From Paenibacillus ginsengihumi DSM 21568 (GTDB taxonomy: Bacteria > Bacillota > Bacilli > Paenibacillales > NBRC-103111): DNA of 50,975 nt. Both the position numbers and the translations under genes were made by a program. Shown here in pieces: positions 27,352 to 35,791 of this stretch. Every line of letters starts with the position of its first letter. The first letter of the stretch is position 1. The DNA lies in contig NZ_KB905582.1 in the NCBI RefSeq assembly GCF_000380965.1, forward strand, positions 1 through 50,975, written 5' to 3'. Under the pieces are notes generated by a model, which saw nothing but the letters and a program-made list of their open reading frames with translations, had not been told where the DNA came from and searched no databases.

Positions 27352-27372
27352 TAGTATTATTTTACGATACTA
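27352..27372 (+). promoter_or_regulatory. Inverted-repeat operator upstream of the TrmB-family gene
   Basis: TAGTAT (27352-27357) and ATACTA (27367-27372) form a perfect 6-bp inverted repeat 9 bp apart, 30 bp before the ATG. TTGACT at 27323 may be the -35 box. A related site lies at 28216-28239, upstream of the next gene, suggesting autoregulation plus control of that gene. Confidence 0.45.
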
Positions 27373-27401
27373 CTAAAAATACGCCAAAGAGGAGCGCTGC
27401 A

Positions 27402-28184
27402 ATGATCGATGAGCTGCGAAGCATCGGGCTGTCTGATCTGGAGGCCCGGATTTATTTGGCGCTGTACGAATCCCCCGAAATGTCGGGCTATGAAGTCGCC
27501 AAACGGGTATCCGTCTCCCGCACCAACGTTTATGCCGCTCTGCGGGCTATGACGGATAAAGGGGTATGCCGCGCGATCGAGGCCGATCCCGTATTATATG
27601 AGGCGGTGCCGATCGGGCAGTTGGTGCGCGCGATGAAATCGCGGTTCGACCGCACGGCGCAGACGCTGCTGCAGGAACTGGAGGGCCCTCCGAAATCGGC
27701 GGCTTCCTTTTATACCTGGAGGGGCGAGCAGGCGCTGCGCCAGGCGATCGAGCGGATGGCGGCCAATGCGAACCGCACGATTGCGGCGGATGTCTGGTCA
27801 GAGGATGTTCACTGGATGGCCGACGCGCTGCTGGATGCCGAGCGCCGGGGCGTGAAGGTGTTGGCGGTTGTCATTGGAGAGACGGCTCTTCCGCTGAAGC
27901 ATCTGATTGGGCATAAACGCAGCGAGGCTTGGCGGCATCCGGTCTCGAGGAAATTTTCGCTGCTGTGCGATTCCCGCTCGGCGCTGATCGGGAGCTTCGG
28001 ACGGTCGGTCCGGTTATCGGCGTTGGAGACGGATCATCCGTCCGTTATCGAGCTGCTGCGAAACGGGCTGTATCACGATCTGGTCATGGAGCAGACAGAG
28101 AAAGATTTTGCGGTCCAGTTCGAAGAAAAATACGGCCGGGATTACGAGCGCATCGTCGAACCGTGGAGGGAGCTGTTGGAATAG
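27402..28184 (+). CDS. TrmB-family transcriptional regulator
   Basis: 260 residues. ATG 27402 follows AAAGAGGAG; the open frame extends upstream but without a start site. The N-terminal winged helix (about 1-75) has the TrmB signature LRSIGLSDLEARIYLALYESPEMSGYEVAKRVSVSRTNVYAALRAMTDKGV. A short coiled segment (QLVRAMKSRFDRTAQTLLQELE) follows, then a PLD-like effector domain. Family members respond to sugars or other metabolites and usually control transport or sugar metabolism genes. Its closest candidate target is the IMPase-like gene 86 bp downstream. Confidence 0.85.
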   Translation: MIDELRSIGLSDLEARIYLALYESPEMSGYEVAKRVSVSRTNVYAALRAMTDKGVCRAIEADPVLYEAVPIGQLVRAMKSRFDRTAQTLLQELEGPPKSAASFYTWRGEQALRQAIERMAANANRTIAADVWSEDVHWMADALLDAERRGVKVLAVVIGETALPLKHLIGHKRSEAWRHPVSRKFSLLCDSRSALIGSFGRSVRLSALETDHPSVIELLRNGLYHDLVMEQTEKDFAVQFEEKYGRDYERIVEPWRELLE

Positions 28185-28215
28185 CGGGGGCTCCGCGCTT
28201 TTTTTGGATATTTAA

Positions 28216-28239
28216 TAGTAGTATTTATGAATACATCTA
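28216..28239 (+). promoter_or_regulatory. Second TrmB-type operator, upstream of the IMPase-like gene
   Basis: TAGTAGTATTTATGAATACA (from 28216) contains GTATT/AATAC (28221-28225 and 28230-28234) and flanking TAGTA/ATCTA. It resembles the 27352 site (TAGTAT...ATACTACTA). It lies 32 bp before the next start codon. Confidence 0.45.
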
Positions 28240-28270
28240 ATATCTATTCGAGAAAAAGGAGTGCAGTCGG

Positions 28271-28984
28271 ATGTACAAAATCGATGCAAATGACATTCAT
28301 CAGGCGCTGGTCCCGATTAGCCGGGAGGTGCTGCGTCGCTTCGGAGGGCTGCAGCCTGCGCTCACCCGCGAAGGGCTGATTGAGCGGTTCTCGGAAGCGA
28401 ATCGTTGGGCGGAACCGAAGATTCGTGCGGCAGAGAATGCGCGGTACCCGGATCTCCCGTGGTCGGAGGCCGAACTGAATGCCGGCAAGCAGGCGGTTCC
28501 GGAATACGGCGGGGCTTATTGGGTGCTGGACCCGATCGACGGGGCGATCCATCTCCATCAGGGCTTCGGCTTCTGGTCCACTTCGCTGTGTCTTGTCCAG
28601 GACGGCAAGGCGGTTTTCTCCGCTGTGTACGGCGCGGGCCGGAACGAGTATTTCCATGCTGTGCGCGGGGAAGGAGCTTATTTGAACGGGCAGCGGATAA
28701 CGGTATCGGCCAAAACCCGGCTCGCCGACGCTCTGCTGCTGACGACGCCGCCGAACAAGGTGGACGTCGATCCGGAGGATGTCAGACTAACCGCGTGGAG
28801 CGTGGCCAAGCTGCTTCCGGAATCGACCGCGCTGCGCATGCTCGGCTCGACCGCCCTGCAGATGGCTTACGTGGCCTGCGGCAGAATGGATGCTTATTGG
28901 GAGTACGGGGGCGCAAAAGCGGAGAGGTATGCGAATTCATGGCGTAAAAGCGAAAAGGTTTGCGAGTCCGCAGACGATGGCTAA
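28271..28984 (+). CDS. Inositol monophosphatase family protein, apparently C-terminally shortened
   Basis: 237 residues; GAAAAAGGAG precedes ATG 28271. The metal-binding motif WVLDPIDGA (D87, D90) is present, in place of the usual DPIDGTxNF, and GEGAYLNGQRI is typical. The domain runs normally up to MDAYWEYGG, where family members continue with a second metal-binding Asp and about 50 further residues. Here it diverts to a short basic tail (AKAERYANSWRKSEKV) and stops. It is probably truncated or frameshifted and may be inactive. It shares an operator type with the TrmB-family gene upstream. Confidence 0.7.
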   Translation: MYKIDANDIHQALVPISREVLRRFGGLQPALTREGLIERFSEANRWAEPKIRAAENARYPDLPWSEAELNAGKQAVPEYGGAYWVLDPIDGAIHLHQGFGFWSTSLCLVQDGKAVFSAVYGAGRNEYFHAVRGEGAYLNGQRITVSAKTRLADALLLTTPPNKVDVDPEDVRLTAWSVAKLLPESTALRMLGSTALQMAYVACGRMDAYWEYGGAKAERYANSWRKSEKVCESADDG

Positions 28985-29118
28985 TATGGTTAATATGGTT
29001 AATAAAGCGGGGGGATTGATGTGTTAACAATGGGTATTCGTTGGGAAAACACGCGCCAGGGGCGAAGCGGCGGGGCAGGCGTCCAAGCGAAGAATCGCAT
29101 CGAAGGGAGAGAGGCGTT

Positions 29119-30033
29119 ATGAAAGCGGCGGCAATCGTTTCGATCGGGCCTCCCGGAGTGCTGCAGACGATGGAGCTGGACGAACCGCAGGCAGGCAAAG
29201 GCCATGTTCGGGTCAGAGTAAAGGCGGCCGGCGTTCAGCCGTTTGACTGCGCGGTGCGCAGCAGCGGATGGACGCCGCCGGGACTTCAACTTCGCTTCCC
29301 GCAAATTTTGGGCAATGAGTTTGCCGGCATCGTCGATCAGGTCGGGGAGGACGTTGCCGATTTTTCCGTCGGCGATGAAGTATTGGGCTGGGCTTTGCTG
29401 GCATGCTATGCCGAATATGTAGTCGTCCCTGCGGCGCAGATCGTGCGCAAGCCCAAAGCGATGCCTTGGGAGGAAGCCGGCGTCTTGTCCGCCTCCGGGC
29501 AAACCGCCCATACGGCGCTCAAGGAGCTGGGCGTCGGCTCGGGCGATACGGTGCTGATTCACGCTGCGGCCGGCGGGGTAGGCACCTTCGCCGTGCAGCT
29601 GGCCAAAGCGTGGGGAGCCGACGTCATCGGCACCGCCAGCGAGCGCAACCACGAATATCTCCGCTCGCTTGGCGCAATTCCCGTCGCCTACGGAGCCGGG
29701 CTCGAACAACGCGTGCAGGCCGTCGCGCCCAATGGCGTGGATGCCGCCCTGGATGCGGCCGGCGACGATGCGCTGCGCAGCTCTGTGGCGCTTGGGATCG
29801 ATCGGCGCCGCATTGGCACGATCGTTTCGTTCGAGCTGGGGGAGCGGCTCGGCGTGCGCGCTATTCGCAGCGAGCGGTCGAAGGAGCGGCTTGCCGAGCT
29901 CGTCGCGCTGTACGCTCAAGGGAAGCTGCGCATCCCGATCCGCTGCGTGTTCCCGCTTGAAGAGGCCGCAAGCGCTCACCGCGAGATCGAGCCCGGGCAC
30001 GGCTTCGGCAAAGTCGTTCTGACGATGTCATAA
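29119..30033 (+). CDS. Zinc-independent MDR-family NADP-dependent oxidoreductase (quinone oxidoreductase-like)
   Basis: 304 residues. ATG 29119 is preceded by GGGAGAGAGG; an upstream in-frame ATG lacks such a site. The N-terminal GroES-like domain has GNEFAGIVDQVGEDVADFSVGDEVLG. The Rossmann domain (from about 130) has AAAGGVGTFAVQLAKAWGADVIG, the NADPH-binding motif. No structural or catalytic zinc cysteines are visible, consistent with quinone-reductase-type members. The C-terminus EPGHGFGKVVLTMS is the usual MDR ending. It is separated from the IMPase-like gene by 134 bp that include a doubled TTAATATGG. Confidence 0.88.
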   Translation: MKAAAIVSIGPPGVLQTMELDEPQAGKGHVRVRVKAAGVQPFDCAVRSSGWTPPGLQLRFPQILGNEFAGIVDQVGEDVADFSVGDEVLGWALLACYAEYVVVPAAQIVRKPKAMPWEEAGVLSASGQTAHTALKELGVGSGDTVLIHAAAGGVGTFAVQLAKAWGADVIGTASERNHEYLRSLGAIPVAYGAGLEQRVQAVAPNGVDAALDAAGDDALRSSVALGIDRRRIGTIVSFELGERLGVRAIRSERSKERLAELVALYAQGKLRIPIRCVFPLEEAASAHREIEPGHGFGKVVLTMS

Positions 30034-30054
30034 ACCGGGAGGTTAAGCGCCCCG
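30032..30054 (+). terminator. Possible terminator after the oxidoreductase gene
   Basis: ACCGGG and CCCGGT pair across AGGTTAAGCGC directly after the stop codon. The following TCCTCTTC is only partly T-rich. The 145-bp gap to the convergent nitroreductase holds nothing else I can name. Confidence 0.35.
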
Positions 30055-30178
30055 GTCCTCTTCATGACAAGCGAACAGCTCCTTCCGTGCCTGCTCTCGC
30101 CGCTTCAGCGAAACTCGCTGCTGAACAGGCACATCCTCCCGGGCTGGTTGCTCTTGCAAGGCGGGCGCTGCCCGTCGG

Positions 30179-30811
30179 TCAAAAGCCGTTCCAGACGATC
30201 GTCTGCTCCGCCGGGAAGCGGGCCGAAGGCCGGGCGGGAGCGGCGGCTTTGCCGATGGCGACGAGCAGCACCGGAATATACCGCGCCGGGACGTTGAACG
30301 CCTGGACGAACCGCTCGGCGTCGAAGCCGCCCATCGGGCATGAGTCGAGGCCGCGGGCTTTGGCCGCCAGCATGAGCTGCATCGCCGCCAGCGAGGCGTT
30401 GCGGATCGCTTCGTCGCGCGCGTAAGCGGGGGAAGCGGCGTACGCCTGCTCAATCTGGCCGATCAGCGCCGCCTTCACTTCCTCAGGCATGTGGCCTGCA
30501 TTCACGGCAGGGTCGAAGACGGCTTCGGCGTTGCGGTTTGCCTCCAGATCACCGAGAATGGCGATGACGACGGACGCTTCCGCGGCCTGCTGTTGTCCGT
30601 AGGCGACAGGCAGCAGCTTGTCTTTCGCCGCCGGATCGGCGATGGCGAGAAACTTCCAATGCTGCAAATTCCAGGCCGACGGAGCGCTGCCCGCAAGCTC
30701 CAGCAGCTCGCGAATCTCCTGCGCGCTTAATGAATGCGCCGGATCGAAATGCTTGACCGAATGACGTTCCCGCATGACGGTGAACAGATCGGTTGAAATC
30801 ATGGATGACAT
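30179..30811 (-). CDS. Nitroreductase family protein
   Basis: 210 residues from ATG 30811; AAGGAG lies 12 bp upstream, slightly long, and upstream in-frame ATGs have no site. FMN-dependent NAD(P)H reductase features: RHSVKHFD near the N-terminus (phosphate-binding arginine), SAPSAWNLQHWKFLAI, and CPMGGFDAERFVQAF toward the C-terminus. Family members reduce nitroaromatics, quinones or other electron-poor compounds. It lies 59 bp downstream of the EamA exporter on the same strand, so the two are probably co-transcribed. Confidence 0.88.
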   Translation of the reverse strand: MSSMISTDLFTVMRERHSVKHFDPAHSLSAQEIRELLELAGSAPSAWNLQHWKFLAIADPAAKDKLLPVAYGQQQAAEASVVIAILGDLEANRNAEAVFDPAVNAGHMPEEVKAALIGQIEQAYAASPAYARDEAIRNASLAAMQLMLAAKARGLDSCPMGGFDAERFVQAFNVPARYIPVLLVAIGKAAAPARPSARFPAEQTIVWNGF

Positions 30812-30870
30812 GTACCATTTCAACTCCTTGATCATGATCATGGTTTCGCTGCCCGGCTCGTCCAACAGCC

Positions 30871-31797
30871 TCAAGCGCTCTTGGCGTTAGCCGCCGGCTT
30901 GCGTCCGAGCCGCTGCGCGCCGATCACGCCAGCAATAATGAGCAGCGAGCCAATGAGATGATAAGCCTGGATCTCTTCCCCAAGCACGAGCGCTCCCGCC
31001 GCGATCGCTACGACCGTGGACAGGTTGGAGAACACGCTCACGGTCGACGCTTGCAGCTTGGACAGGGCGTAGTTGGCCGTCAGCGATGTGACGAGCGAGG
31101 ACAGCACCCCGAGATAGAGGATCGACAAGATAAAAGAGCCTTCGGCCAGCGGCGCGAAGAAGCGGTCCATCGTTCCGGCAGCGGCATGGCCCGAGACCGA
31201 TACAACGAGAAAAGCGATGAAGCCGATGCCGAGCATCAAATACGTGATCTCCAGCGGGCTGTAGGTTCTCAGCAGCGAGCGGGCCAATACGCTGTAGCCG
31301 GCGAAAGAGAGGCAGGACAGAAACAGCAGCACAATCCCCGCCATGCTCGACAGCTCGATGCCGCCTCCTTTCATCATGAAGACAAGCGCCACCCCGAACC
31401 CGGACAGAACAATAGATGCTCCTTGCAGCGCGGTCGTTCTTTCTTTTAAAAACAGCGAAGCCAGCAGCATCGTCAGCACCGGCACGAACGCGTGCAAAAT
31501 GCCTCCCTCGGAAGATGTCGCCCGCTCCAGGCCGAACGCCTGAAAGGCGAAGAAGGCCAGCGGGTACAGCGAAGCCAGCAGCAGCACCGGATACAGCGGC
31601 TTGCCGCGGTAGTTCAGCCGCACCCGGCCCAGCGCGACCGGAATCGACATCGCTGCGAACGATACGGCAAAACGGTATGTTAACGTATCGATCGGCCCGG
31701 CGCTCTCCAGCGCGATTTTCGTAAACAGGAACGAAAGCCCGATAATCGCCGCGTTCAGCACCGCGCATCCGTATGCAAGTTTTAACCCCTTGGACAT
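30871..31797 (-). CDS. EamA/DMT-family transporter
   Basis: A 308-residue membrane protein with about ten helices arranged as two EamA repeats (about 10-140 and 150-295); ATSSEGGILHAFVPVLTMLLASLFLKER is the typical end of the first repeat. AAAGGAGG before ATG 31797 fixes the start. It is divergent from a MocR-type regulator, the same arrangement as ycxC/ycxD in Bacillus subtilis. An 18-bp perfect palindrome lies between the two genes. Members export amino acids or other metabolites; the substrate here is unknown. Confidence 0.88.
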   Translation of the reverse strand: MSKGLKLAYGCAVLNAAIIGLSFLFTKIALESAGPIDTLTYRFAVSFAAMSIPVALGRVRLNYRGKPLYPVLLLASLYPLAFFAFQAFGLERATSSEGGILHAFVPVLTMLLASLFLKERTTALQGASIVLSGFGVALVFMMKGGGIELSSMAGIVLLFLSCLSFAGYSVLARSLLRTYSPLEITYLMLGIGFIAFLVVSVSGHAAAGTMDRFFAPLAEGSFILSILYLGVLSSLVTSLTANYALSKLQASTVSVFSNLSTVVAIAAGALVLGEEIQAYHLIGSLLIIAGVIGAQRLGRKPAANAKSA

Positions 31798-31894
31798 AGC
31801 TTAACCTCCTTTCCGGCATCCTTCGGTAACAGACGCCAGATCTACATTAGTATCGTACGGAGAAATCCGGTTGATCACAACGGCATTTTATCGC

Positions 31895-31930
31895 AACTGT
31901 ATCGATACAGTTGGCTTGTTCATATATAAT
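31895..31930 (+). promoter_or_regulatory. 18-bp perfect palindrome and -10 box between exporter and MocR genes
   Basis: AACTGTATCGATACAGTT (31895-31912) is perfectly symmetric. TATAAT follows at 31925-31930. The palindrome covers the -35 region of that promoter, where a repressing or activating MocR protein could act on both divergent genes. The match to known MocR sites is by shape only. Confidence 0.6.
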
Positions 31931-31976
31931 GAAAGGAGAGAGGCACGCGAATATAGAGCAATTGAGGCGAATCGGC

Positions 31977-33326
31977 ATGAGAAAATATATGGACATTTTA
32001 TCCGACCTGGAGAGCAAAATCGGCGGCGGACAGTACCGCCCGGGCCAAAAGCTGCCTTCGATCCGCGAAGCGGCCAAATCGTACGGCTGCAGCACAAGCA
32101 CCATCGTGCGGGCTTACGCCGAGCTGGAGAAGCGTCACGCGATCTATTCGATGCCGCAAAGCGGCTATTACGTGGTCGGAATGGCGGACGAGCCTGCAGG
32201 CGGGGAGGACAATCCGACGATCGATTTTACATCGGCGTCGCCGGATGCCGGGGTATTCCCGTATTTGGATTTCCAACACTGCCTGAACAAGGCGATCGAT
32301 ACCTACAAGCATCAGCTGTTCACCTACGGAAATTCGCAGGGGCTGGACAAGCTTCGCCAGACGCTGGCAGCTCATTTGGCCGACGGCCAGGTGTTCGCCA
32401 AGGCGGAGCGGCTCGTCGTCACCTCCGGCGCGCAGCAGGCGTTGGACATTTTGGCCAAAATGCCGTTTCCGAACGGGAAAGCGGCGATTCTCGTCGAGCA
32501 GCCGGGCTACGATATTTACCTGCGCTTTCTGGAGAAGGAGAGGATACCTGTATACGGCATCGCCCGAACGGCGGAAGGCATCGATCTGCAGGAGCTGGAG
32601 AAGTGGTTCAAGCGCGGTGAGATCAAGTTTTTTTATACGATGCCCCGGTACCACAATCCGCTCGGCACGACCTATAACGCAGAGACGAGAAAATCGATTG
32701 CAAGCCTGGCCGACAAGTACGGCGTCTATGTGGTCGAGGACGATTACATGGCCGACCTCGGCGAGGAGCGCGGGTTCGATCCGATCTATACATACAGCCG
32801 CACAGACCGTGTCGTGTATGTGAAAAGCTTCTCGAAAATCGTGTTCCCGGGCCTGCGCCTCGGCGTCGCCGTGCTGCCGGAACAGCTTCTCGAGGCGTTC
32901 CGCCATTACAAGAGTAATGCCGATACGTCGCTATTGTCCCAGGCTGCGCTCGAGGTATATATCAAAAACGGCATGTACGAGCGGAACAAGCGCAGAATGA
33001 GCAGCCAATACGCGGAGCGGATGCGCGCGTTGAACGAAGCGCTGCAGCGGCACAACGAAGCAGGCCGCATCGTCGCGCCGCCCGTCCGCTCGGGCGTGTA
33101 TTTGCCGCTGATGCTGCCCAGAGTCGTCAACCTGGAAAGGCTGTTGAAGCGGCTTGCCGCCAGGCGCGTCCTGGCTGTGTCGGGCAAACGGTTTTATTTG
33201 GCAGATAGTCTGGAAAAGGAGAAGTTTGTGCGGCTCAGCGTCTCGCGGACACGGCCGGAGCAGATCGAGGAGGGCGTGCGGACGATCATGGAGGAAATCG
33301 GACGGGAGCTGAGAGAGCTGTATTGA
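31977..33326 (+). CDS. MocR-type regulator (GntR helix-turn-helix fused to PLP aminotransferase-like domain)
   Basis: 449 residues from ATG 31977. The N-terminal GntR winged helix (PGQKLPSIREAAKSYGCSTSTIVRAYAELEKR) is followed by a class I aminotransferase-like domain. K287 in VKSFSKIVFPG is the expected PLP lysine, and VVEDDYMADL and PRYHNPLG are family motifs. The start is uncertain: a strong AAAGGAG (31932-31938) is followed at the right distance by GCG AAT ATA GAG, where a GTG would be expected. TTG 31911 lies upstream of the likely transcription start. Known relatives regulate PLP, GABA or amino acid genes; the divergent exporter is the likely target. Confidence 0.87.
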   Translation: MRKYMDILSDLESKIGGGQYRPGQKLPSIREAAKSYGCSTSTIVRAYAELEKRHAIYSMPQSGYYVVGMADEPAGGEDNPTIDFTSASPDAGVFPYLDFQHCLNKAIDTYKHQLFTYGNSQGLDKLRQTLAAHLADGQVFAKAERLVVTSGAQQALDILAKMPFPNGKAAILVEQPGYDIYLRFLEKERIPVYGIARTAEGIDLQELEKWFKRGEIKFFYTMPRYHNPLGTTYNAETRKSIASLADKYGVYVVEDDYMADLGEERGFDPIYTYSRTDRVVYVKSFSKIVFPGLRLGVAVLPEQLLEAFRHYKSNADTSLLSQAALEVYIKNGMYERNKRRMSSQYAERMRALNEALQRHNEAGRIVAPPVRSGVYLPLMLPRVVNLERLLKRLAARRVLAVSGKRFYLADSLEKEKFVRLSVSRTRPEQIEEGVRTIMEEIGRELRELY

Positions 33327-33342
33327 TGGCAGGCGATGAGGG

Positions 33343-33432
33343 TGACGGATAAAGGGGGATGTCGCCCGATCGGAGCCGATCTGGTGCCGATCGGGCGGCT
33401 GGCGCGCGATGAAATTGCGGTTCAATCGCACG
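33343..33432 (+). pseudogene. Relic of a second TrmB-family regulator gene
   Basis: About 90 bp matches part of the TrmB-family gene (about 27550-27662). The shared runs are GACGGATAAAGGGG, GAGCCGAT/GAGGCCGAT, GGTGCCGATCGGGC, GATGAAAT and GCGGTTC followed by CGCACGGCG. A gap of about 14 bp falls in the middle. The remaining translation (MTDKGGCRP, VPIGRL) follows the end of the winged helix. No other part of the gene remains. Confidence 0.6.
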
Positions 33433-33443
33433 GCGGGAATCTC

Positions 33444-34798
33444 TCAATCCCATTTTGGTTCTTCGCTGCCTTCCTTCAATTGATGAACGAAATGCTTGAA
33501 GGCATAGCGGACATATTTGAATAGAGCAAACAAAGCGATGACGTTCAAAAATACAATGATTGCCAATAAAAAATCGACGGAAGCCCAAATTGTTGAAAGC
33601 GGAACGACGGAGCTAATCGTGAGCACAACAGCAGCAATGATTCTGTAAATCCAGATGGCAGGTTGGGCATGCTTTTTGAACATATATCTTAAGTTAGTTT
33701 CGCCATAAAACACATCGGCCAGCAAGGTAGTAAAGCCGAACAGGAACATAGCACCAAATACAATCCATTTGCCTAAAGGCCCCAAGGCAACATGGAACGC
33801 CTCTTGAAGAAGATTGATCCCGTCTTTTCCTGTTCCAAGGACATCTGTCATAAGGAGCGCAAACGCCGTGCACGAGCATATGATTCCTGTTGTTACAAAA
33901 GTCCCCAACATAGCCAAAAAGGATTGTTCAACAGGATGCTTTACATTGGCGGAAGCATGCATATATCCCGCACAGCCGTTACCGGCATCATTGGAAAATA
34001 ACCCTCTTGCGACCCCATATCGGAATGCTTCCGTCACCGTATGGCCAGCTGCGCCTCCCACGACCGCCGTACTGGAAAAAGCGCTCTTCATAATTAATCC
34101 GAATATAGCCGGAACCGCTGTAATGTTAGAGATGACAATATAAATCGTGATTGCAATAAATCCGAGGGCCATCAAAGGAACAATAACCGCGGAGAAATCG
34201 GCAAGTCTTTTACTCCACCTACCGTTACGATCGCTGTTAGAATAACTACGGAAATCCCGGGAATAAGAGGATGCACGTCAACGACTCCAGTGAACGAGGC
34301 AGCGATGGAATTCGTTTGAATGGACGCGATAAACAGACCGAATGTCAATACATAACAGACAGACATTAGCATAGCCATCGGTTTATTTTTTAGTCCCTTT
34401 TCAATATAATAGGCAGAGCCTCCGCGGTAGGTGCCGTCTTCGATTTTTTCTCTAAACAGCTGCCCCAATATAGTCTCGGCAAAGGTAATGGCCATGCCAA
34501 ACAATGCGGTCATCCACATCCAAAAAATGGCTCCAGGGCCTCCAGCGACCAAAGCGGTCGCTACTCCGACCAGGCTGCCTGTTCCGACTTGGCTCCCGAC
34601 CGCTGCACATAATGCGGAAAAACCCGATATGCTTCCATCCTTGCTCTTCAAGTTTTTCTTCATAATCCCTATAGCGAGTTTGAAATATTTTAGCTGAGGA
34701 GCTCCCAGGCGTATTGAATAATATAAGCCAACGGCCAGCAAAATATAGGCAATTACCGAGCCCCATAATAAGTCAGTGATGTGTTTGAACAGCTCCAT
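33444..34798 (-). pseudogene. Alanine/glycine:sodium symporter (AGCS family), frameshifted
   Basis: Two adjacent frames together make one complete symporter. The first part, from ATG 34798 (AAGGAGG about 10 bp upstream), has SALCAAVGSQVGTGSLVGVATALVAGGPGAIFWMW, the AGCS signature, and reads to KDLPISPRLLFL. The second part, to 33444, begins in the proper frame with VPLMALGFIAITIYIV and includes GHTVTEAFRYGVARGLFSNDAG. Adding one A to the AAAA run at 34208-34211 (minus strand) restores VKRLADFSAVIVPLMALG and a 451-residue protein. This could be a real loss-of-function mutation or a sequencing error. The gene is visibly AT-richer than its neighbours. Confidence 0.8.
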
Positions 34799-34947
34799 TA
34801 AATACATCCCTCCTTGTGGCTAAATAAAGCTTTACAACCTGCAGCAGAAAATGTGGATGATCAATTACTCGTAACAAGGGGCAGAAGAAAGCCCTTGCAA
34901 TTTAGCCGGAAATGAAGAAGATGGCGAGTTTCTGAAGGTGACATCCG

Positions 34948-35340
34948 ATGGCGTTCATTTGGAAAAATTTGATCATCAATGGATTTCAATTGGAATACAA
35001 CCAGACCGAAATGGTAAAGAGCCAGCGAATGAAGCAAATGTTGAGTTGGGTACATCTGCATTACGCGGAAAAGATCGCGTTAGACGATATCGCAAGAGCC
35101 GGTCAATTAAGCCGTTCCGAATGCTGTCGATATTTCAAGCGCTATTTGAAATGTACCCCATTAAATTATGTGATAGACTATCGAATTCAAAAAAGCTTAC
35201 ATTTGCTGCAGCAGGGCGATTCGAATATTACCGAGGTTGCTTATAAGGTTGGATTTAGTAGCACAAGCTACTTTATTGATAAATTTCGCAAGGCGATGAA
35301 TATGACGCCATTAGCCTACAAAAAATCCCAAAATGGATAA
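34948..35340 (+). pseudogene. AraC-family regulator, C-terminal DNA-binding part only
   Basis: 130 residues covering little more than the AraC double helix-turn-helix: IALDDIARAGQLSRSECCRYFKRYLKCTPLNYVIDYRIQKSLHLLQQG, then ITEVAYKVGFSSTSYFIDKFRKAMNMTP. Full members have about 150 more N-terminal residues. An in-frame stop lies 7 bp before the ATG and no good ribosome site is seen, so this is probably a 5'-truncated gene, though a stand-alone small regulator cannot be excluded. It is AT-rich like the divergent symporter, and the two may have arrived together. Confidence 0.65.
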
Positions 35341-35383
35341 GCTGCAGGTGACGACCGGTGCTGATAGGAATTGTTTGTCCCGC

Positions 35384-35412
35384 TTGTATAGGGGTGGGGG
35401 GTATGTTATAAT
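35384..35412 (+). promoter_or_regulatory. csoR promoter with CsoR operator in the spacer
   Basis: TTGTAT (35384-35389), a 17-bp spacer and TATAAT (35407-35412). The spacer carries TATAGGGGTGGGGGGTATG (35387-35405), a G-tract pseudo-palindrome of the CsoR operator type, so CsoR probably represses itself and copper releases it. Confidence 0.75.
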
Positions 35413-35435
35413 GTGAAATAAAGGAGGCGGGTCTG

Positions 35436-35786
35436 ATGAGCATGGAGACGGAAATGCAGGAGCTGCGGGACGAATCAGAAGCGGATTGCTGCTCGCATGA
35501 AGGTTCGGAGAGAAAGAGCCATCATTCCGAGAAGGTGAAGAACAGCCTGATCAGCAGGCTGAACCGGATCGAAGGCCAGGTGCGCGGCATCAAAGGGATG
35601 ATCGAGAAGGATACGTACTGCGACGACGTGCTGAACCAGATCGCCTCGGTGCAATCGGCCTTGAACGGGGTCGGAAAACTGCTCCTGGAACATCACCTGA
35701 AAAGCTGCGTCATCGAGCGGATTCAGGAAGGGGATACCGAAGTGATTACCGAACTGATGACGACCATGAACAAGTTGATGAGATAG
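35436..35786 (+). CDS. csoR: Copper-sensing transcriptional repressor CsoR
   Basis: 116 residues; AAAGGAGG precedes ATG 35436. The all-helical DUF156 fold is visible: LISRLNRIEGQVRGIKGMIEKDTYCDDVLNQIASVQSALNGVGKLLLEHHLKSC. The Cu(I) ligands are C62, H87 and C91, with the 25- and 4-residue spacings of known CsoR proteins. A longer N-terminal tail (about 30 residues) with two extra cysteines (C18, C19) and several histidines precedes the core. It represses its own gene and copA through the G-tract operators. Confidence 0.93.
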   Translation: MSMETEMQELRDESEADCCSHEGSERKSHHSEKVKNSLISRLNRIEGQVRGIKGMIEKDTYCDDVLNQIASVQSALNGVGKLLLEHHLKSCVIERIQEGDTEVITELMTTMNKLMR

Positions 35787-35791
35787 GATGA

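Noticed and set aside
28999-29040. GGGGGG followed by ATG-TGT-TAA as a leader ORF for the oxidoreductase
   Set aside because: Two codons only, and far from the oxidoreductase start; likely chance.
33336-33524. 62-residue plus-strand frame after the MocR gene
   Set aside because: Its first half is the TrmB relic and its second half is antisense to the symporter; there is no ribosome site.
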